Positions 49,446-62,500 of a stretch of DNA of 64,000 bases are shown piece by piece. The notes under the pieces were generated by a model that did no database searches, was not told the origin of the DNA, and worked only from the letters and a program-made list of their open reading frames with translations. Made by a program: the position numbers and the translations under genes. The first letter of the stretch is position 1, and each line of letters begins with the position of its first letter. Where the stretch lies: NCBI GenBank assembly GCA_022605955.1, contig JAKCOZ010000041.1:3088501-3152500 (forward strand). The letters run 5' to 3'. This stretch comes from Rallus limicola (taxonomy: Eukaryota; Chordata; Aves; Gruiformes; Rallidae).

Positions 49446-49698
49446 ACAGAAATCATCGAATGCTTTGTGTTGGAAGGGACCTGAAACATCTAGTCTCAGC
49501 CCCCCGCCATGGGCAGGGATATCTTCCACTCAACCAGGTCGCCCGAAGTCCCATCCAACCTGGCCTTAAGTGTCTCCAGGGATGGGGCTTCCACAGCCTC
49601 CGAGCATCCTGTGCCAGGGCCTCACCCCCCTCAGATTAAAGAATTTTTTCCTAATGTCTAATCTACACCTGCTCTCTTCCATCTTGAAGCCATTCAAA
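49446..49698 (-). mobile_element. Older CR1 3' fragment
   Basis: It matches the generic CR1 3' UTR on the minus strand: GTGTTGGAAGGGACCTG, CATCCAACCTGGCCTTAAG, then AATTTTTTCCTAATGTCTAATCTA. It is diverged. Confidence 0.85.
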
Positions 49699-52600
49699 GG
49701 AGCTCTGCTCTCCCATTTCTTGGCATTTTCATTTGGGAACAAATCTTTACCACGGGTTCTAGGCCACATTTATTTTCCACCTCATTTCAAGTGTCAGCTT
49801 CACCTCCTTTCCTGATTTCTAACCCTGTGCTCTTGAGGACACTGGCTCTGTTGGGTCCTTACCCTGACAGGTGTGCTGATGGTGCCTCTTCTAGGAGATG
49901 GTGCCAAAATATAAGGAAGTTCTTTTCCAAATGCTATTTCCAGGTGTAAGGTACAGGTGTAAGGAAAATTCTAATGCCAGCTATCACCATCATACTGGCT
50001 CAGACTGTGGAGAAGATGGAAGAGGCCTCCCTGGGAAGGGATATGTTTCATTCAGGAAGGCTCTGCCCGGCCTCTTGCTTTGCAGGGGGTGTGATGCTTT
50101 GTGTAAATCCACATCAGCCCTCAGCTTCCCAGGGGGTGTCTGGGGGAACCTTGTCATGCCTGTCTCAGCCTGTGATGGGGAGTGCTTTTGTCCCAGCACT
50201 GCCTGTAAAAGTGCTTCCCAAAGGACTTTCCCCACCTCTGAAAGAACAAGCTGTGGGTTGAGAAGAAAAAAAAAAAGGAAGGGAGGGGAGGGAAGTGAAA
50301 TCTGTGCTGGAATGGTCACAGGTTGATGGGATTCCAGCGTATGGAGTTTTAAAAAAATCTAAAAATCCAAACCCAAAGCACACAAACCATTGTGAAATGC
50401 CTGAGGTAGGAACTACGAATTGGCAGTGCCGCAGGAGCTTGGGCACCTGAGGGGCCTTTCCCGCCCGCCAGCCTGCTTCAGGTGCAAATGGCTGATCATT
50501 GCTGCCATTAAGATGGAAAGATAAAGGGGGAGCTGGTGGAGCCCAGGAATGCGAGGCTGTTAGCTGAGGCTGTTAGCTGATATCCTCCCCATCTTAGCGC
50601 AGGGGCTTGGGGAGCAGCCACCCTTCCCCCGCTGGCTTTCCCATGAGGGACATGCACACACCCCCCCCCAAAAAATCTCCTTTTCTTTACAAGAGCTCCC
50701 CTTTGGACCATAAGCTTTTATTTACTGCTCTCAGCTTTGCATGCAAATCCCAACCAGTACTATTTTTAGCTTCTGCAAAGATGGACTGTGATTTACTTTG
50801 TTCCGATGTCCTTGTGCCTGCAGCAGAGAGCAGATCCCCGCTGGCTTCTGCTCTGGCAACTCTCCCTCACTTCACATAGAGCTACATTTCCTTGGCCAGC
50901 AGCCTCATGTAGCAAAGGGGACTTATGTAGGATACTTGGTAAGGGGTCCTTACAGGCTGACTCGTTTGATTAAGGCCAGACTGCAAAGGTTTAACCATGG
51001 TCTCCTATCCTTACCAGCTCCTGATGAACACTCAGATGCGTTCAGCTCCCTCTTGGTGACTCCTGAAGTATGAATGTGCTAAGATACAGAGCCGCTGTCA
51101 TTGTGCACGCTAAATGTCTGTATCAGTGCCATCGCCTGTGGTCAAAACAACAAAACTTTCCTCTTTCCAGAAGTGGAAGCAGAGATGACCCTTACAATGC
51201 TTGGCTCTGCTTAACATCACAGCCAGTTTGACAAACTGAAGATTATTTCAGCAGCTTGGAGAAGGTCCCCCCTTCCTGCACCACTGGCCTCACCTTTGAA
51301 AAGCCTTGTGCAGAGATAGAGCCTTTAGGAGAGGAAATCAGCTGGCAGGGCTCCTGGGAGTGTGGCCCTGACAGCCATGGGACTGGGGAGAAGCATTGCT
51401 GCATGCTGGACGTTTAGCATGTTTGGAATGGAAGGCCGCTCCAGGCAAGAAAAATCCCTAGGGAAGGAGTATTAGGAGGGTTTCCTGGAAGAACAAAGCC
51501 CTGAGCCCCAGGGTCAGAGCAGCTGCTTGTAGGTGTCCTGAGGAGGTTTCAGGCCAGGGATGTCTTTCAGTCCTGGCTGCTTTGGTTTGGGAGCTATTGC
51601 TGGACGTTTAGTATTTTGGTTTGCAAAAGCAACATTCCCCAGCATTTTCCACATTTTCATAGGCAGTAGTGCTGATGTTCCACGTAACACACCCCCTCCG
51701 TTTACCTGTTAGAGGGAACAGCATCTTTTAATTACATGATGTTATTTTTTAATTATATCAGTCCCGATTACACTTAACCCACCGACTTGCACCACCTTTA
51801 GCTTAAAACAAATGACCTAGTCCTGTGACATGGTCAAATTTTGCATCACATTGAAAACATTTCTTTAGGGCACCCGGTTGCCTTGCTGAAGCTGCTGTTA
51901 CAGGCTTGCAGCAGGCAGAGACTGCTGCTCCTTCCCTTTCACAGGGTGGAAAATCCATCCCGGAGAAGATCAGGGAGACTGGGAAGGGTGGTTGTCCAGC
52001 CAAACTGGCCTGGCTACCTGGGCCTCCCCTGTGCCTGAGGGGTTAGCCAGGGGCAGCATGGTATTTCAGGGAGGAAGGAGGTTGAAAAGGTACACCCAGT
52101 AAGCTGAGTGCTTTGGAAATCACGGCCATTAGGTCAGATTATCATTAAATCCCTGCTGGAGCAGAGCCCTGGGGCCCCAGAGTGACCAGGGTGTGTGGCA
52201 GGGAGCAGCCAGCCCTGCCTGAGCTGTTTGGCTGGGGCTGTACCGCGGAGATGTTTGTCTGTCTCTGAAAGACCCCGACTCGGGCCCAGCTCTTTTCAGG
52301 TGTGAAACATCCTGGGAACAAGGGTGTAAACAGCTATCAGCCACCGAGAGCTGAGACTGAAGCGTGGAATGAAGCAATGTGTGATGTACATTTGTCCAGA
52401 TCCAGGGCCTCATACAAGAAAGATGTGGGGCTGTTGGAGAGGGGTCAGAGGAGCCATGGAGATGCTCAGAGGGCTGGAGCAGCTCCCCTCTGGAGAGAGG
52501 CTGAGGGAGCTGGGCTGGGTCAGCCTGGAGAAGAGAAGGCTGTGGGGGGACCTCATTGCAACCTGCCAGTCCCTGAAGGGAGCAGAGACACAGGAGGGAA

Positions 52601-55598
52601 TCAGCTTGTTCAAGGGCAGAGCCTGGCAGGACAAGGGGGATGGAGTGAAGCTGAAGGAAGGAAGGTTTAATTTAGATCTTAGGGGGAAGTTCTTTGCAGA
52701 GAGAGTGGTGAGGGGCTGGAAGGGGCTGCCCAGAGAGGGGTTCGGTGCCCCATCCCTGGGGGTGTTGAAGGCCAGGTTGGATGGGGCCCTGGGCAACCTT
52801 GTGGGAACAGTACTGGTAACTCAGGGATGTTTTCATTCCTGCAGAGCAGTGCTTACGCAGACCCGAGAGCTTTTCTGCTCCTCACCCCACCCCACCTGTG
52901 AACAAGGAGCTTGGAGGGGACACAGCCAGGACAACTGACCCCAGTGACCAAAGGGATGTTCCAGACCAGGTGGCATCACAGTCAGCATATAAACCTGGTG
53001 GAAGAAGAAGGGAATTTACCTGTGAAACTTTTTTATCTCAACCCAGAAGTTTTCTCACCTTGCCTCTTGTGATTCTTTCCTCCATCTCACTGGGGGAAAT
53101 GAGTGAGCAGCTGTGTTGGGTTTAATTGTTGTCTGGGGTTAAACCATGATGAAGCCTTTTTCTTAAGGAACAAGGTAACGAAGTTGAGATTGGGTCTCAG
53201 TTACAAATGGTATCTACATTTCCTCCGGCATACTAGAGCTTTTGAGTGTGTTCCTGTCACATGAAGGGTCATATGTTAGGAAATATGCCCCCAGAATCCT
53301 TTATTTAGCCAAACTCAAACTGCAGACTTGAGTGTCTTTTCCATGAGGCATCCTTTATGTTTATCCAAGAGCAGAACCACAAATGCCTTGAAGTTGACAA
53401 TCGAGAAGGTTCTCACCTTCACTCTGGAAAGAGTTCTAGTAGCCCTTTCATACAAAATTGCTTTTATTTTGTCTTGTATTTACTTCTTGCCTATCTCTTT
53501 TCAGCCCATTAAGAAAAAAAAAATCACTTAAGAAATATCTTCCATGATGTTTTGCTGTCACCTGTTTCTTTAAGCTGTGATCACCAAAAGCAACCCTGAC
53601 CTGATCAGGTCAGGATTCAGTGCTCATGCCTGGAGGGTCCATGTAGTGAGGAGTCAGAAAGACTGAAGAGGAATAAGAAAAAAAGCTATTCCCCTTAAAA
53701 TTCTCACTGGCATTTTATTTTCAGTGAAGGTTTGGAAATTCTTCCTACAAGAAAGGCACAGAGCTCCAGAGATTTTCCTGGCTCTTTGGCATGGAAATAT
53801 TTTTACATGTCTCATAAGGACCAAGCTCTGGTAGGACATAGAGAACTTAAATCATTCTTCAGTAATGGCTACATCTCCTGGGATGCAATCAGTGACCTTT
53901 CCAGATACATTATCAGTTTCATGCACTCTTAATTTGCATTGCTCCCTAAACCCTATGAGCTCGGACACAATGTCCAGTGAAAAGTCTTCCAACCTGCCTA
54001 GTCTGCTCCCAGATGGGAACTTGTTGGTCCTGCTGCCACTCTAGTATCAAGCCCAGACTTGTCAGCAGAAGACTTTTCTTTCAGGAGTCCCACAGGCTGG
54101 AAAGCAGATTTAGCTTCATTATCATCTCCTATGAAAGCAGGATGACACTCAGTCCTGGGAAGAAGTAGGTCATATTAGGGAGACTAAAGAGATTACGGCC
54201 AGTTCAGTAGGACACTGGGAAGGCCACAGACATCTCTGCTGCAGCTGACAAACCCTGTGCAGCACATCTGAATGTGCTGGATGTTCCTGACAAGGGAGAG
54301 GCTTAAATCCTTTTTCCTCTAGTATACACCTACTTCCACCTCGAATAAAGAAATGAACAGACATAATGGGGCCCAGGGAGCCATTGCAAAGATGATGCAA
54401 AACGATTCCCATTTCACTCTTGACTCATCTCTTCCTTCGCTACTCCTTGACATTCCCACCACCGGGATGGGAGCTGAGTGTGTGGGGGATGTAGGGCTGG
54501 GCTCAGACCACGATCCCTATTCTAAATCTCCATCAGCTGTCATAACAGCAGCAATTATATCCTCTCCACTGCCTCTAGAGGGTAGAGCAGTCATGAGTCT
54601 TGAACAGGGCGGGCAGGTTGAACAGTGCCATCTCCTAAAAGCATTATAATCCCCTTAGGAACCCTGCACCAACCCCGCCAGTCAGCGCAGCCAGCGCTGG
54701 GCCTGAGACTGGTGATGCAGCAGTTCTGCAGCGCTCTGCCAAAGTCATCCCACTCCAAACGTATTGATAGCAGTCTCATGGAAGTCCCAGGAATGCTTTG
54801 GCAGCAATTGTGCAGGAGAAATAAAGCTCCCATTGTTGCAGATGACTCTGCTTTCAATTGCATGGGAATTGGGGACTGCAGGGACTTTTGCCTGATAAAA
54901 GTTAGCACCATTTGCACTACTTTTCTAGTAACACAGGGCTTGAACTGCAGCATTAAATGGCACCTTTTGGGTTTTCTTTTGGGGCAGCTGTTTCCTAACT
55001 GCTTGCAGTACTTTTCTAAGCAGCTAAGCCTCCTATAGTGATTAATTCCTGTGTCCCCAGCCTTGCTGCACTGCCATTTGAACTGGCACGTGTTAATGCA
55101 TCGTCAGCCATAGGCATGTCTGGCTCTTCACCTAAATACAGAGGGAGTCTGCCTCAAAAATCTTTGGAGGAGAAGATGTTTATATCACAGGAGCAGAAGA
55201 CAAGTCTGTAATCCAGGGCTTGTGTGATTTCTGAATTGCTGAGTGGAAGAAATAATGCTCCTTCCAGTATATCCTTTGATAGAAAGACTTTTTATTGTTA
55301 AGTATGAACTGTGCAGGTTCACTTCAAGTAGTCCTGCTCACAACCCCGGAAAGTACTTCTGAAAACTTGGATTTCACTTGCTGTAAATATTCCTTCCCTA
55401 GCATAAGTTAAAAAGACCCAAGGCAGCTCCTCCTCTGCTACTTTAACGTTACAATACATACACTTGTGCCTCCAGTCACCTGCCTATGAATATACAGCAC
55501 ATACAGAACAGAGCTACAGCTTCTTTCCAGACTACAAGTGTTTCATTCGGTTAACGACATTGTTCCTAAAGCATTGAAGGAACTCCACACAGCTTCTA
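49699..55598. other. Largely unique intergenic DNA
   Basis: Apart from the truncated CR1 at 52391 and a 13-bp-period duplication at 50553-50580, there is no recognised repeat. Parts of 51690-51800 (several TAATTA-like homeodomain cores) and 54480-55110 have a low-CpG, motif-rich look often seen in conserved non-coding elements, but conservation cannot be judged here. Confidence 0.45.
52391..52803 (+). mobile_element. CR1 fragment (subfamily I) lacking its 3' end
   Basis: It matches other subfamily I copies from TTGTCCAGATCC to GGGCAACCTTGTG and then stops. The usual about 100-130 bp including the terminal ATTCTATG is absent. LINE copies normally lose the 5' end, so the missing 3' end implies a later deletion or rearrangement. 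Confidence 0.88.
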
Positions 55599-56266
55599 TG
55601 GAGAAGGACCTGGGGGTCCTGGTAGATGACAGGGTGGCCATGAGTCAGCAGTGTGCCCTGGGAGCTGAGAGAGACAATGGGATCCTGGGGGCATCAAGAG
55701 GAGTGTGGGCAGAAGGTCACAGGAGGGGATCCTCCCCCTCTGCTCTGCCCTGCTCAGGCCCCACCTGGAGTCTTGTGTCCAGTGCTGGGCTCCCTGGGAT
55801 CAAACAGCCAGGGATCTCCTGGAGAGAGTCCAGAGGAGGCTCTGGAGATGCTGAAGGGCCTGGAGCATCTACCCTGTGAGGAAAGGCTGAGGGAGCTGGG
55901 GCTGTTCAGCCTGCAGAGAAGAAGACTAAGGGGGGACCTTCTTCATGTGTATCAAGATCTGAAGGATGGGATGCAGGGGAAATGGGCAGCCCCTTGTCAG
56001 TGCCTGTGGGGACAGGACAAGGGGCAATGGCTGCAAGTTGGAGCCTAGGAAGTTCCCCAGCAAGCTGGGGCAGACCTTTTCCCCAGTGAGGGTGAGGGAG
56101 CCCTGGGCCAGACTGCCCAGGGGGGTGTGAAGTCTCCATCTCTGGAGATATTCAAGACCCATCTGGATGCCTATCTGTGCAATATGAGCTGGGGAGCTGC
56201 TTTGGCAGAGGGTTGGACCCAATGGGCTCTCCAGCTCCCTTTCAACCCCTGGGATTCTGTGATTCC
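55599..56266 (+). mobile_element. CR1 LINE fragment (subfamily II), longer 5' end
   Basis: It begins GGAGAAGGACCTGGGGG in the ORF2 C-terminal coding region and ends ACCCCTGGGATTCTGTGATT. It is about 95% identical by eye to 32768-33340 where they overlap. Confidence 0.92.
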
Positions 56267-56772
56267 CTGAACCAGAAATTCCCCATTAGTAGGCACCTGA
56301 GTAACTAAAAGCGTTATTGAACTTTTATTCCAGCAATCTGGCCTGCCTATATAGCATGTGGTATTTTGAGATTAATCAGAACTCGGTTTATATAAATCAG
56401 CCTGGGGACAGTAATATGATAGCAGCCGTGCTTGTTTATAACACAGCCTTCTATATGGTGCAAAGTCTGAGTTTGGTTGTTTATAGCAGGCCATGGAAAG
56501 GCATGCCATGCCTTGGTGCTGCCCTTTGATTGCTCTCCTGATCTGAACCACCGAAAGCCACAAAAAATGTCGGCGGCACTTTTTTCCAGGGGTTTAATTG
56601 ACTATGTTGCAGCATGTAGAATAGGGGGAAAAAACAGTAATAAAGTTAAGGCAGACAGTTTCTGGGGGGGGTCTACACTCCCTCACGCAGCTCTGTATAA
56701 CACTGTAAAAGCACATGTGTCTCCATGTCGGTGTGGGGACAAGAACCACGCTGGCACACTGCAGTGCCAGCC

Positions 56773-56908
56773 CCGCACGTCCAGGCCCCGCACATCCAGG
56801 CCCTGCAACGTCCAGGCCCCGCACGTCCAGGCCCTGACCGTCCAAGCCCCGACCATCCAGGCCCCGACTGTCCAGGCCCCACACATCCAGGCCCCGCACA
56901 TCCAGACC
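56773..56908. repeat. 15-bp minisatellite, nine units
   Basis: Nine tandem copies of CCGCACGTCCAGGCC-like units; one is 16 bp. Most variation lies in the ACGTC/CATC/CCGTC middle. It is bordered by GCAGTGCCAG (56761-56770) and GCAGTGCCAC (56911-56920). The period is five codons, so frames crossing it read pentapeptide repeats such as GLDVR on the minus strand. Confidence 0.9.
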
Positions 56909-58937
56909 CAGCAGTGCCACAGCTTGTTGCCTGCAGACTCAAAGCCAGCACACTCAGCCAAGTGGGTCTCAAAGAGGAAGGAAAACCTAGAATTGGGATG
57001 GTGAGAGCAATGTTTGTTTTCCCACTTCGCCAGATGCCAGACATCTCAATCTGCCTGCAGTTTGGGGAGGGAGAGATCCCCAGGGGAGGAGGAGGGAAGA
57101 GAACAGAAGACACTGCTGCTTCCTTCACTCTCTCAGCGTGGCAACCCATTGAGAAATAAGGGAAGACAGACAAGAATCTTGTTAAAATATAGTAAATTAG
57201 GGCTATGGACTCTACAAAAGGAAGAAATGTATAAACAGTGCTCTAGGAACATCAAAACCAGTAAGACTCAGTTTCTGAATGCTCTCCGGTGCAGATTCTC
57301 TGGTGTCTCAGTATTTGCACACTTACACTATTTTGGCAGCTTTTGCACGTGGGGAGACACGGTGGTTTTCTTCCCTGTGCAGCTCTCTTGTAGTGATGAG
57401 TGAAGCATTCTGGATTCATTCATCTGGGAGGTAATCTCTTCGTTTCTTCTGTGAAAAATTAAGAATGTTCCTGACTCCACACAGACACACTGGGGCCAAT
57501 GGAGAGGGCACTTCCTTGCTGTTAAAAGCAGGTTGGCACGCTTGAGCTTTGCCCTAGGCAATCACAAGTAACATCACGTGTCTGACTTGGGGATCATCTT
57601 TGATTTATAAGCTGAACAACAGGCTTTTTCCTAACGGACTTCTCATGGCTCTTCCCCAGCTGTGCAGAAAATGCATGGAGGCTGGAGATGGCAGACAGCC
57701 CATCCCAGCACTTCCAGTTCATCCCAAGTGCTGCAGGAGCAAATCATCAAAATAATACCCCCAGTGACTGGGTCTCCATCAGCTCTCTCATAACTTGTCC
57801 TCATAAAGCTCTCAGTGAACCGATCATTTGTGAGGATGTAGAAGGCAATGGGAGCACAAGGGGCCAGGACTTGCTTTGCAGTGAAGGTGGTTGTGTGTGG
57901 TGCTGGTAGGTGACACAGGCCTGGTTTATGGTCGTTGTAAATGCTCCATGGGAAGACACCCAATTCTGCTAGTTTAGCATGATTTTGGTTTGTGGAGCAT
58001 TGTTCTCCCCTTTCTCGTGCTTCTCCAGTGACATCACCTCAGACTTGCAAGATGCAATCTCTGCAGTAGATTAACAGCCCTGGAACCATCCAGTGCCCTG
58101 AACTGGCACACACATGTAGTGACTGCATTGAGCTGTTGGTTTTATGGAAGTTGAGGATTTAGCTTGCAAAGTATATAGAACATTAACAATGTTGTCTTTG
58201 TAATTCTGTTATTGGACTGCCCTGCAGCTCCCTGGGAGCTTTCACCCATGGCTGTCCCGGGGTGTCCCCACAGGATGGACTGATGTGGGTGGAGCTGATG
58301 TGTGTGACTCTCTGGGAACTAGCTCCAGGTTGTGCTCTCCATGCAAGACCAAGATATTCAGAGGATATGCTTAAGTAAACCTTTTGGTTCCCTTTATCAG
58401 TTTTTGATATCTTCCTTTGCCCTTAATATTGTATTTCTAGTTTTGGTGATCATAACTACTGCTTTCCCTTCTCTCTCTGAACATTGCCGCTATGCAGATG
58501 GATTGTCCTGACCAGGGCACAATGGTGTAAAGTTTCAGGAACTGTTTTTAATTCCATCAAGAAAAAAATAGACTTTGAATAGTTACTTTGGTGCCAACCT
58601 TTTCTATTAGGGATGGGATGCAAATCTCAGAGCTCTTCATTTTTGTTACTATGGTGCCCAGTTGCCCCTGGTTTTGAATTAGCTGGCATTCCTTCCAGCT
58701 CACCATCAGTGTGCTAAGATAGTGCTAAACCTTCAAGCAAATTATACAGCAAAAAGACATTTTGCCTTTCTGGTATGAAATTCCTCAGGAACAGAGATTG
58801 TCTACAGGTTAGTTTTATTCTTTTGTGCTTCTTTTACTTATTTAAACTGTTTTGCTGCTTCCTAGATTCAACCATTATGGCAATCAGATCCTTCAAGGAA
58901 GGATTCAAATTTCCAATCAGAGGGGCCATTGATACTC
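56909..58937. other. Intergenic DNA, nothing recognised
   Basis: It lies between the 15-bp minisatellite and the CR1 at 58938. Only short random-looking frames are present. Confidence 0.5.
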
Positions 58938-59502
58938 TGCCTCTCTGCTCTGCCCTGGGGAGGCCCCAGCTGGAGTCCTGTGTCCAGAGCTGGAGCCCCA
59001 GCACAAGAGAGATGTGGGGCTGTTGGAGAGGGGTCAGAGGAGCCCCGGAGATGCTCAGAGGGCTGGAGCAGCTCCCCTCTGGAGAGAGGCTGAGAGAGCT
59101 GGGCTGGGTCAGCCTGGAGAAGAGAAGGCTGTGGGGGGACCTCATTGCAGCCTGCCAGTCCCTGAAGGGAGCAGAGACACAGGAGGGCATCAGCTTGTTC
59201 AAGGGCAGAGCCTGGCAGGACAAGGGGGATGGAGTGAAGCTGGAGGAGGGAAGGGTTAGATGAGATCTTAGGGGGAAGTTCTGTGCAGAGAGAGTGGTGA
59301 GGGGCTGGAAGGGGCTGCCCAGAGAGGGGGTGGGTGCCCTGTGTCTGGGGGTGTTGAAGGCCAGGTTGTCTGGGGCCCTGGGCAACCTTGTGTAGCTCCA
59401 GGCCTGGAGGTTGGTGTCCCTGCCTGTGGCAGGGGGTTGGAGCTCTGTGATCCTTGGGGTCCCTTCCAACCCAGACTAGTCTATGATTCTGTGATTCTAT
59501 GA
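58938..59502 (+). mobile_element. CR1 LINE fragment, 5'-truncated (subfamily I)
   Basis: It starts at CTCTGCTCTGCCCTGGGG and ends CTATGATTCTGTGATTCTATG. It is nearly identical to the copies at 40140 and 25546. TGATAC at both edges may be a 6-bp target duplication or chance. Confidence 0.92.
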
Positions 59503-62500
59503 TACCTGATGCCTCTAATTTCTCAGGAGCAGCACTCACAAGCCCTTTGCAATAGCTAAACTTTTTTCTTTTCTTTTTCTTCCCCCTGTGTGAGAGCTAA
59601 GGAACTCTCCTGAGCAGCAGAGGCAACATCAGGCTGCTGGATGTAAAGCCTCACACAAAGCCTTCCCTTTGTAACATCCCCTCTGCACAGTAAAAACACT
59701 TAGAAAAAAAATTGAGGAACCCCAAGGAACTTACTCAAGTCACTGTTTGATAGAAGAAATGAAATAAGGGAGCACCTAGTAAACTAAAATTTCTTTTTAA
59801 ATGCCACCAAATGTGTTTATTGAATAAGAACCTCTGCATCTGCTCATGCAAAGCAAAATGACAGATCTATATGGGAAGATGTGATCTTCACTCTTTCTGC
59901 TCTAATACCAGGTCTTCCTCTGTCTTCCTCTGTTTCACTGAGATAAGCCTATTTCATATAATTTATATGTTATTTTCTTCTGTACAAACAAACTCCCAGT
60001 TACTACAATAGGCATGTAATTGGTTGTTGTGTCAGTTAATTATGTGGCCAAATAATCTCTCCATAAATAAAGCAGGAAGAATGACACACCATCAATCTAG
60101 GAAAACAAATGGAAATAAGATTTTCTACAGAAAAATTTGTAAAAAGACTTAATTCCCTTACTCTCAAGAGAGAGGGGATTGCTACTGAGCCCAGAATCTC
60201 CTGCTTGCCTCTGGTGAAGGCTGGTGTCCCCCAGGTGACTCTCTGTCCTGGCAACTGATGGTCAGGAATGCTCTGGGAGTATTTTCCAGGCATTAGGGAA
60301 CATCAGATCAGTCATTTCAGTGGTGAGTGCCCCATCCCTGGGGGTGTTCAGGGCCAGGTTGTCTGGGGCCCTGGGCAGCCTTGTGTAGCTCCAGGCCTGG
60401 AGGTTGGTGTCCCTGCCTGTGGCAGGGGGTTGGAGCTCTGTGATCCTTGGGGTCCCTTCCAACCCAGACCAGGCAGGGATTCTATGATTTCATTGATCAA
60501 TCTGCTTCGTGTTCTGTCTTTTGGAAATGGAGAGAGGTGGATCCAAGTGTAACAGGGCAAGAACGAGGAAGCTCCTCTGGGCAGGAACCAGCAGACAGCT
60601 TATGGAGCCAGAACAACAGGAAAAACAGCACAAGGACCAACAGGCCTTTCTCCTTCACCAAGGTCATTGCTGTTTCTTTTCTTTGAAGTCTCATATCCCC
60701 AGAAATTACTCCTGAACTAGCCCTGTCTCCCTCCAGTTTCCACACAGGATGTTTTCTGGTGGGAACTTTCAAAGTGCTCTGAAGAATTAAGCTTTGGAAA
60801 TTTCTAGCCTCCCTGACAATTATAAAATGTCTCTTCTTTTTTTTTCCCCCAAAACAGTGATTTTTTTTTTTCCCCAAAAAATAATGGGGAAGGAAAAGTA
60901 CCAAACCAGAGGTGTATGTGATAGGGAAAGAGGAGAGTGAGTGTGGGAGCATAAGCATCACACAAGGAGCATGTGCTTACATGTCTTTATGGAACAGCAG
61001 TCTCCTTGCAGTGCTTCAGACCCCAGCAACTCCTGGGCAGAGAGCCACACATGGTACCCTCTGTCTTACTGTTGAGTGACCTACACACCAACAACTGCAT
61101 CCCCCTGCAGAGCTGTGCCCTGTCAGCAGACCCAGGTACATTTTGGGCTTCCCTGCTCTCAGGAACCCCCATCTATGGTATCTTCCCCCTCCCTGCCAGG
61201 ACTTCCTCCTGCCTGTGGAAATTCCCTTCCCTCCAGGCAGCAGGTAAGCCTGAGCTACCCTCCTGCCTCCTCCCAACACCACACTCAAAAGTAGCTCCCT
61301 CTGCTCAGCCACCTCCCAAAACCAAATCCTTTCTTGCAAGCCATCAAAAGTCAGCTAGGGTCTTTCTGGCTCCACATTTCCCTGCTGCTCTGATGCTGTG
61401 TATATAAGAGAACTTCTTCACTATTCTGTCTCCTCCACGGGGGAAGAAGAGGATTGAGGATGTTTCATGAGTCTCTAGACAGGCAGTCCTCAAGCTTTTG
61501 CCTGTAAGTGTTCAAAAATAGTTTAGCAGTGTGTCCAAGCTCTGCACAGCCAGCAAAATCAGAGGAACAATCTACCTGGCCTGTAGTACCTGTCATGTAG
61601 CACAGCACCTCTCCATCGCTGCTACTACCTGGTGCTTATCCAAGCTCCAGCACACTTAGGCCTGTAGATTAAAATCTGCAGTTTGAGGTTACACTGCCTT
61701 CAGCCCTACTCCTCTCCAAGGAGGAGACACCTGATCCTCTAAGGAATCAGGCCCTAGATTGCCACCACAATCTACTGAAGACAAAGAGCTCTAGCCTGGG
61801 TTGGCCTTAAAATAGAACAAACAGTGGCAGTCCCCAGGGTAATTCACAAAGGGTTGTCCTTGCTTGTGAGGGCAGTGACACTTGGCAAGAGGATGGGAAA
61901 TGTGGCTAACAGTAGTGGCATCTTTAGGCATACTGATATTTGGAACATCTTATTTCTGGGACTGTGTGACACTGGTATAAATCACTGCTCAGGAACATAG
62001 GAGATTAGGATGTTAGACTGACAAAAGTTTCCTACCTTCTAGGAACTAGTGCCTAGTAGTTGTATGAAGAGATGATCAGCAACATGTTGGAAGCATCCTT
62101 AAAAACCAACCAATTTAAACACTAAATTACCCTCATGTTTAAACAATACTCTTCCTACTAGAAATCATTTTCAGCTCTCAAATGACAGGAAATAAACAGG
62201 AAGAAATCAATTGCCTTAGATTGCAGGCCTGCAAATGGGTATATGTAAAGTTATGAATAAGAATAACCCCCTTGAAAAAACCTGTTTATTCAAGGTCCTG
62301 AAAGCCTGAGGGTTTCAGGACTCATCCTTTCTAGGATCTACCTGTGCTGGCTGGGGCAATCACTGTCTTTCTCAAGTCCTACGAGTTGGTGTAAACAGTA
62401 CTTCAGTCTATCTGCTCATGCAGGATTGTGCCCCACTATTTTAAACTTCTTAAGGGATGGACTTCAACCTCTTTCCTTGAAAAGTATGTCCATGATCTAG

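Noticed and set aside
56594..57173. Frames encoding GLDVR-like or GAWTV-like pentapeptide repeats
   Set aside because: They arise from the 15-bp minisatellite. There is no start context, splice structure or known family to support a gene.
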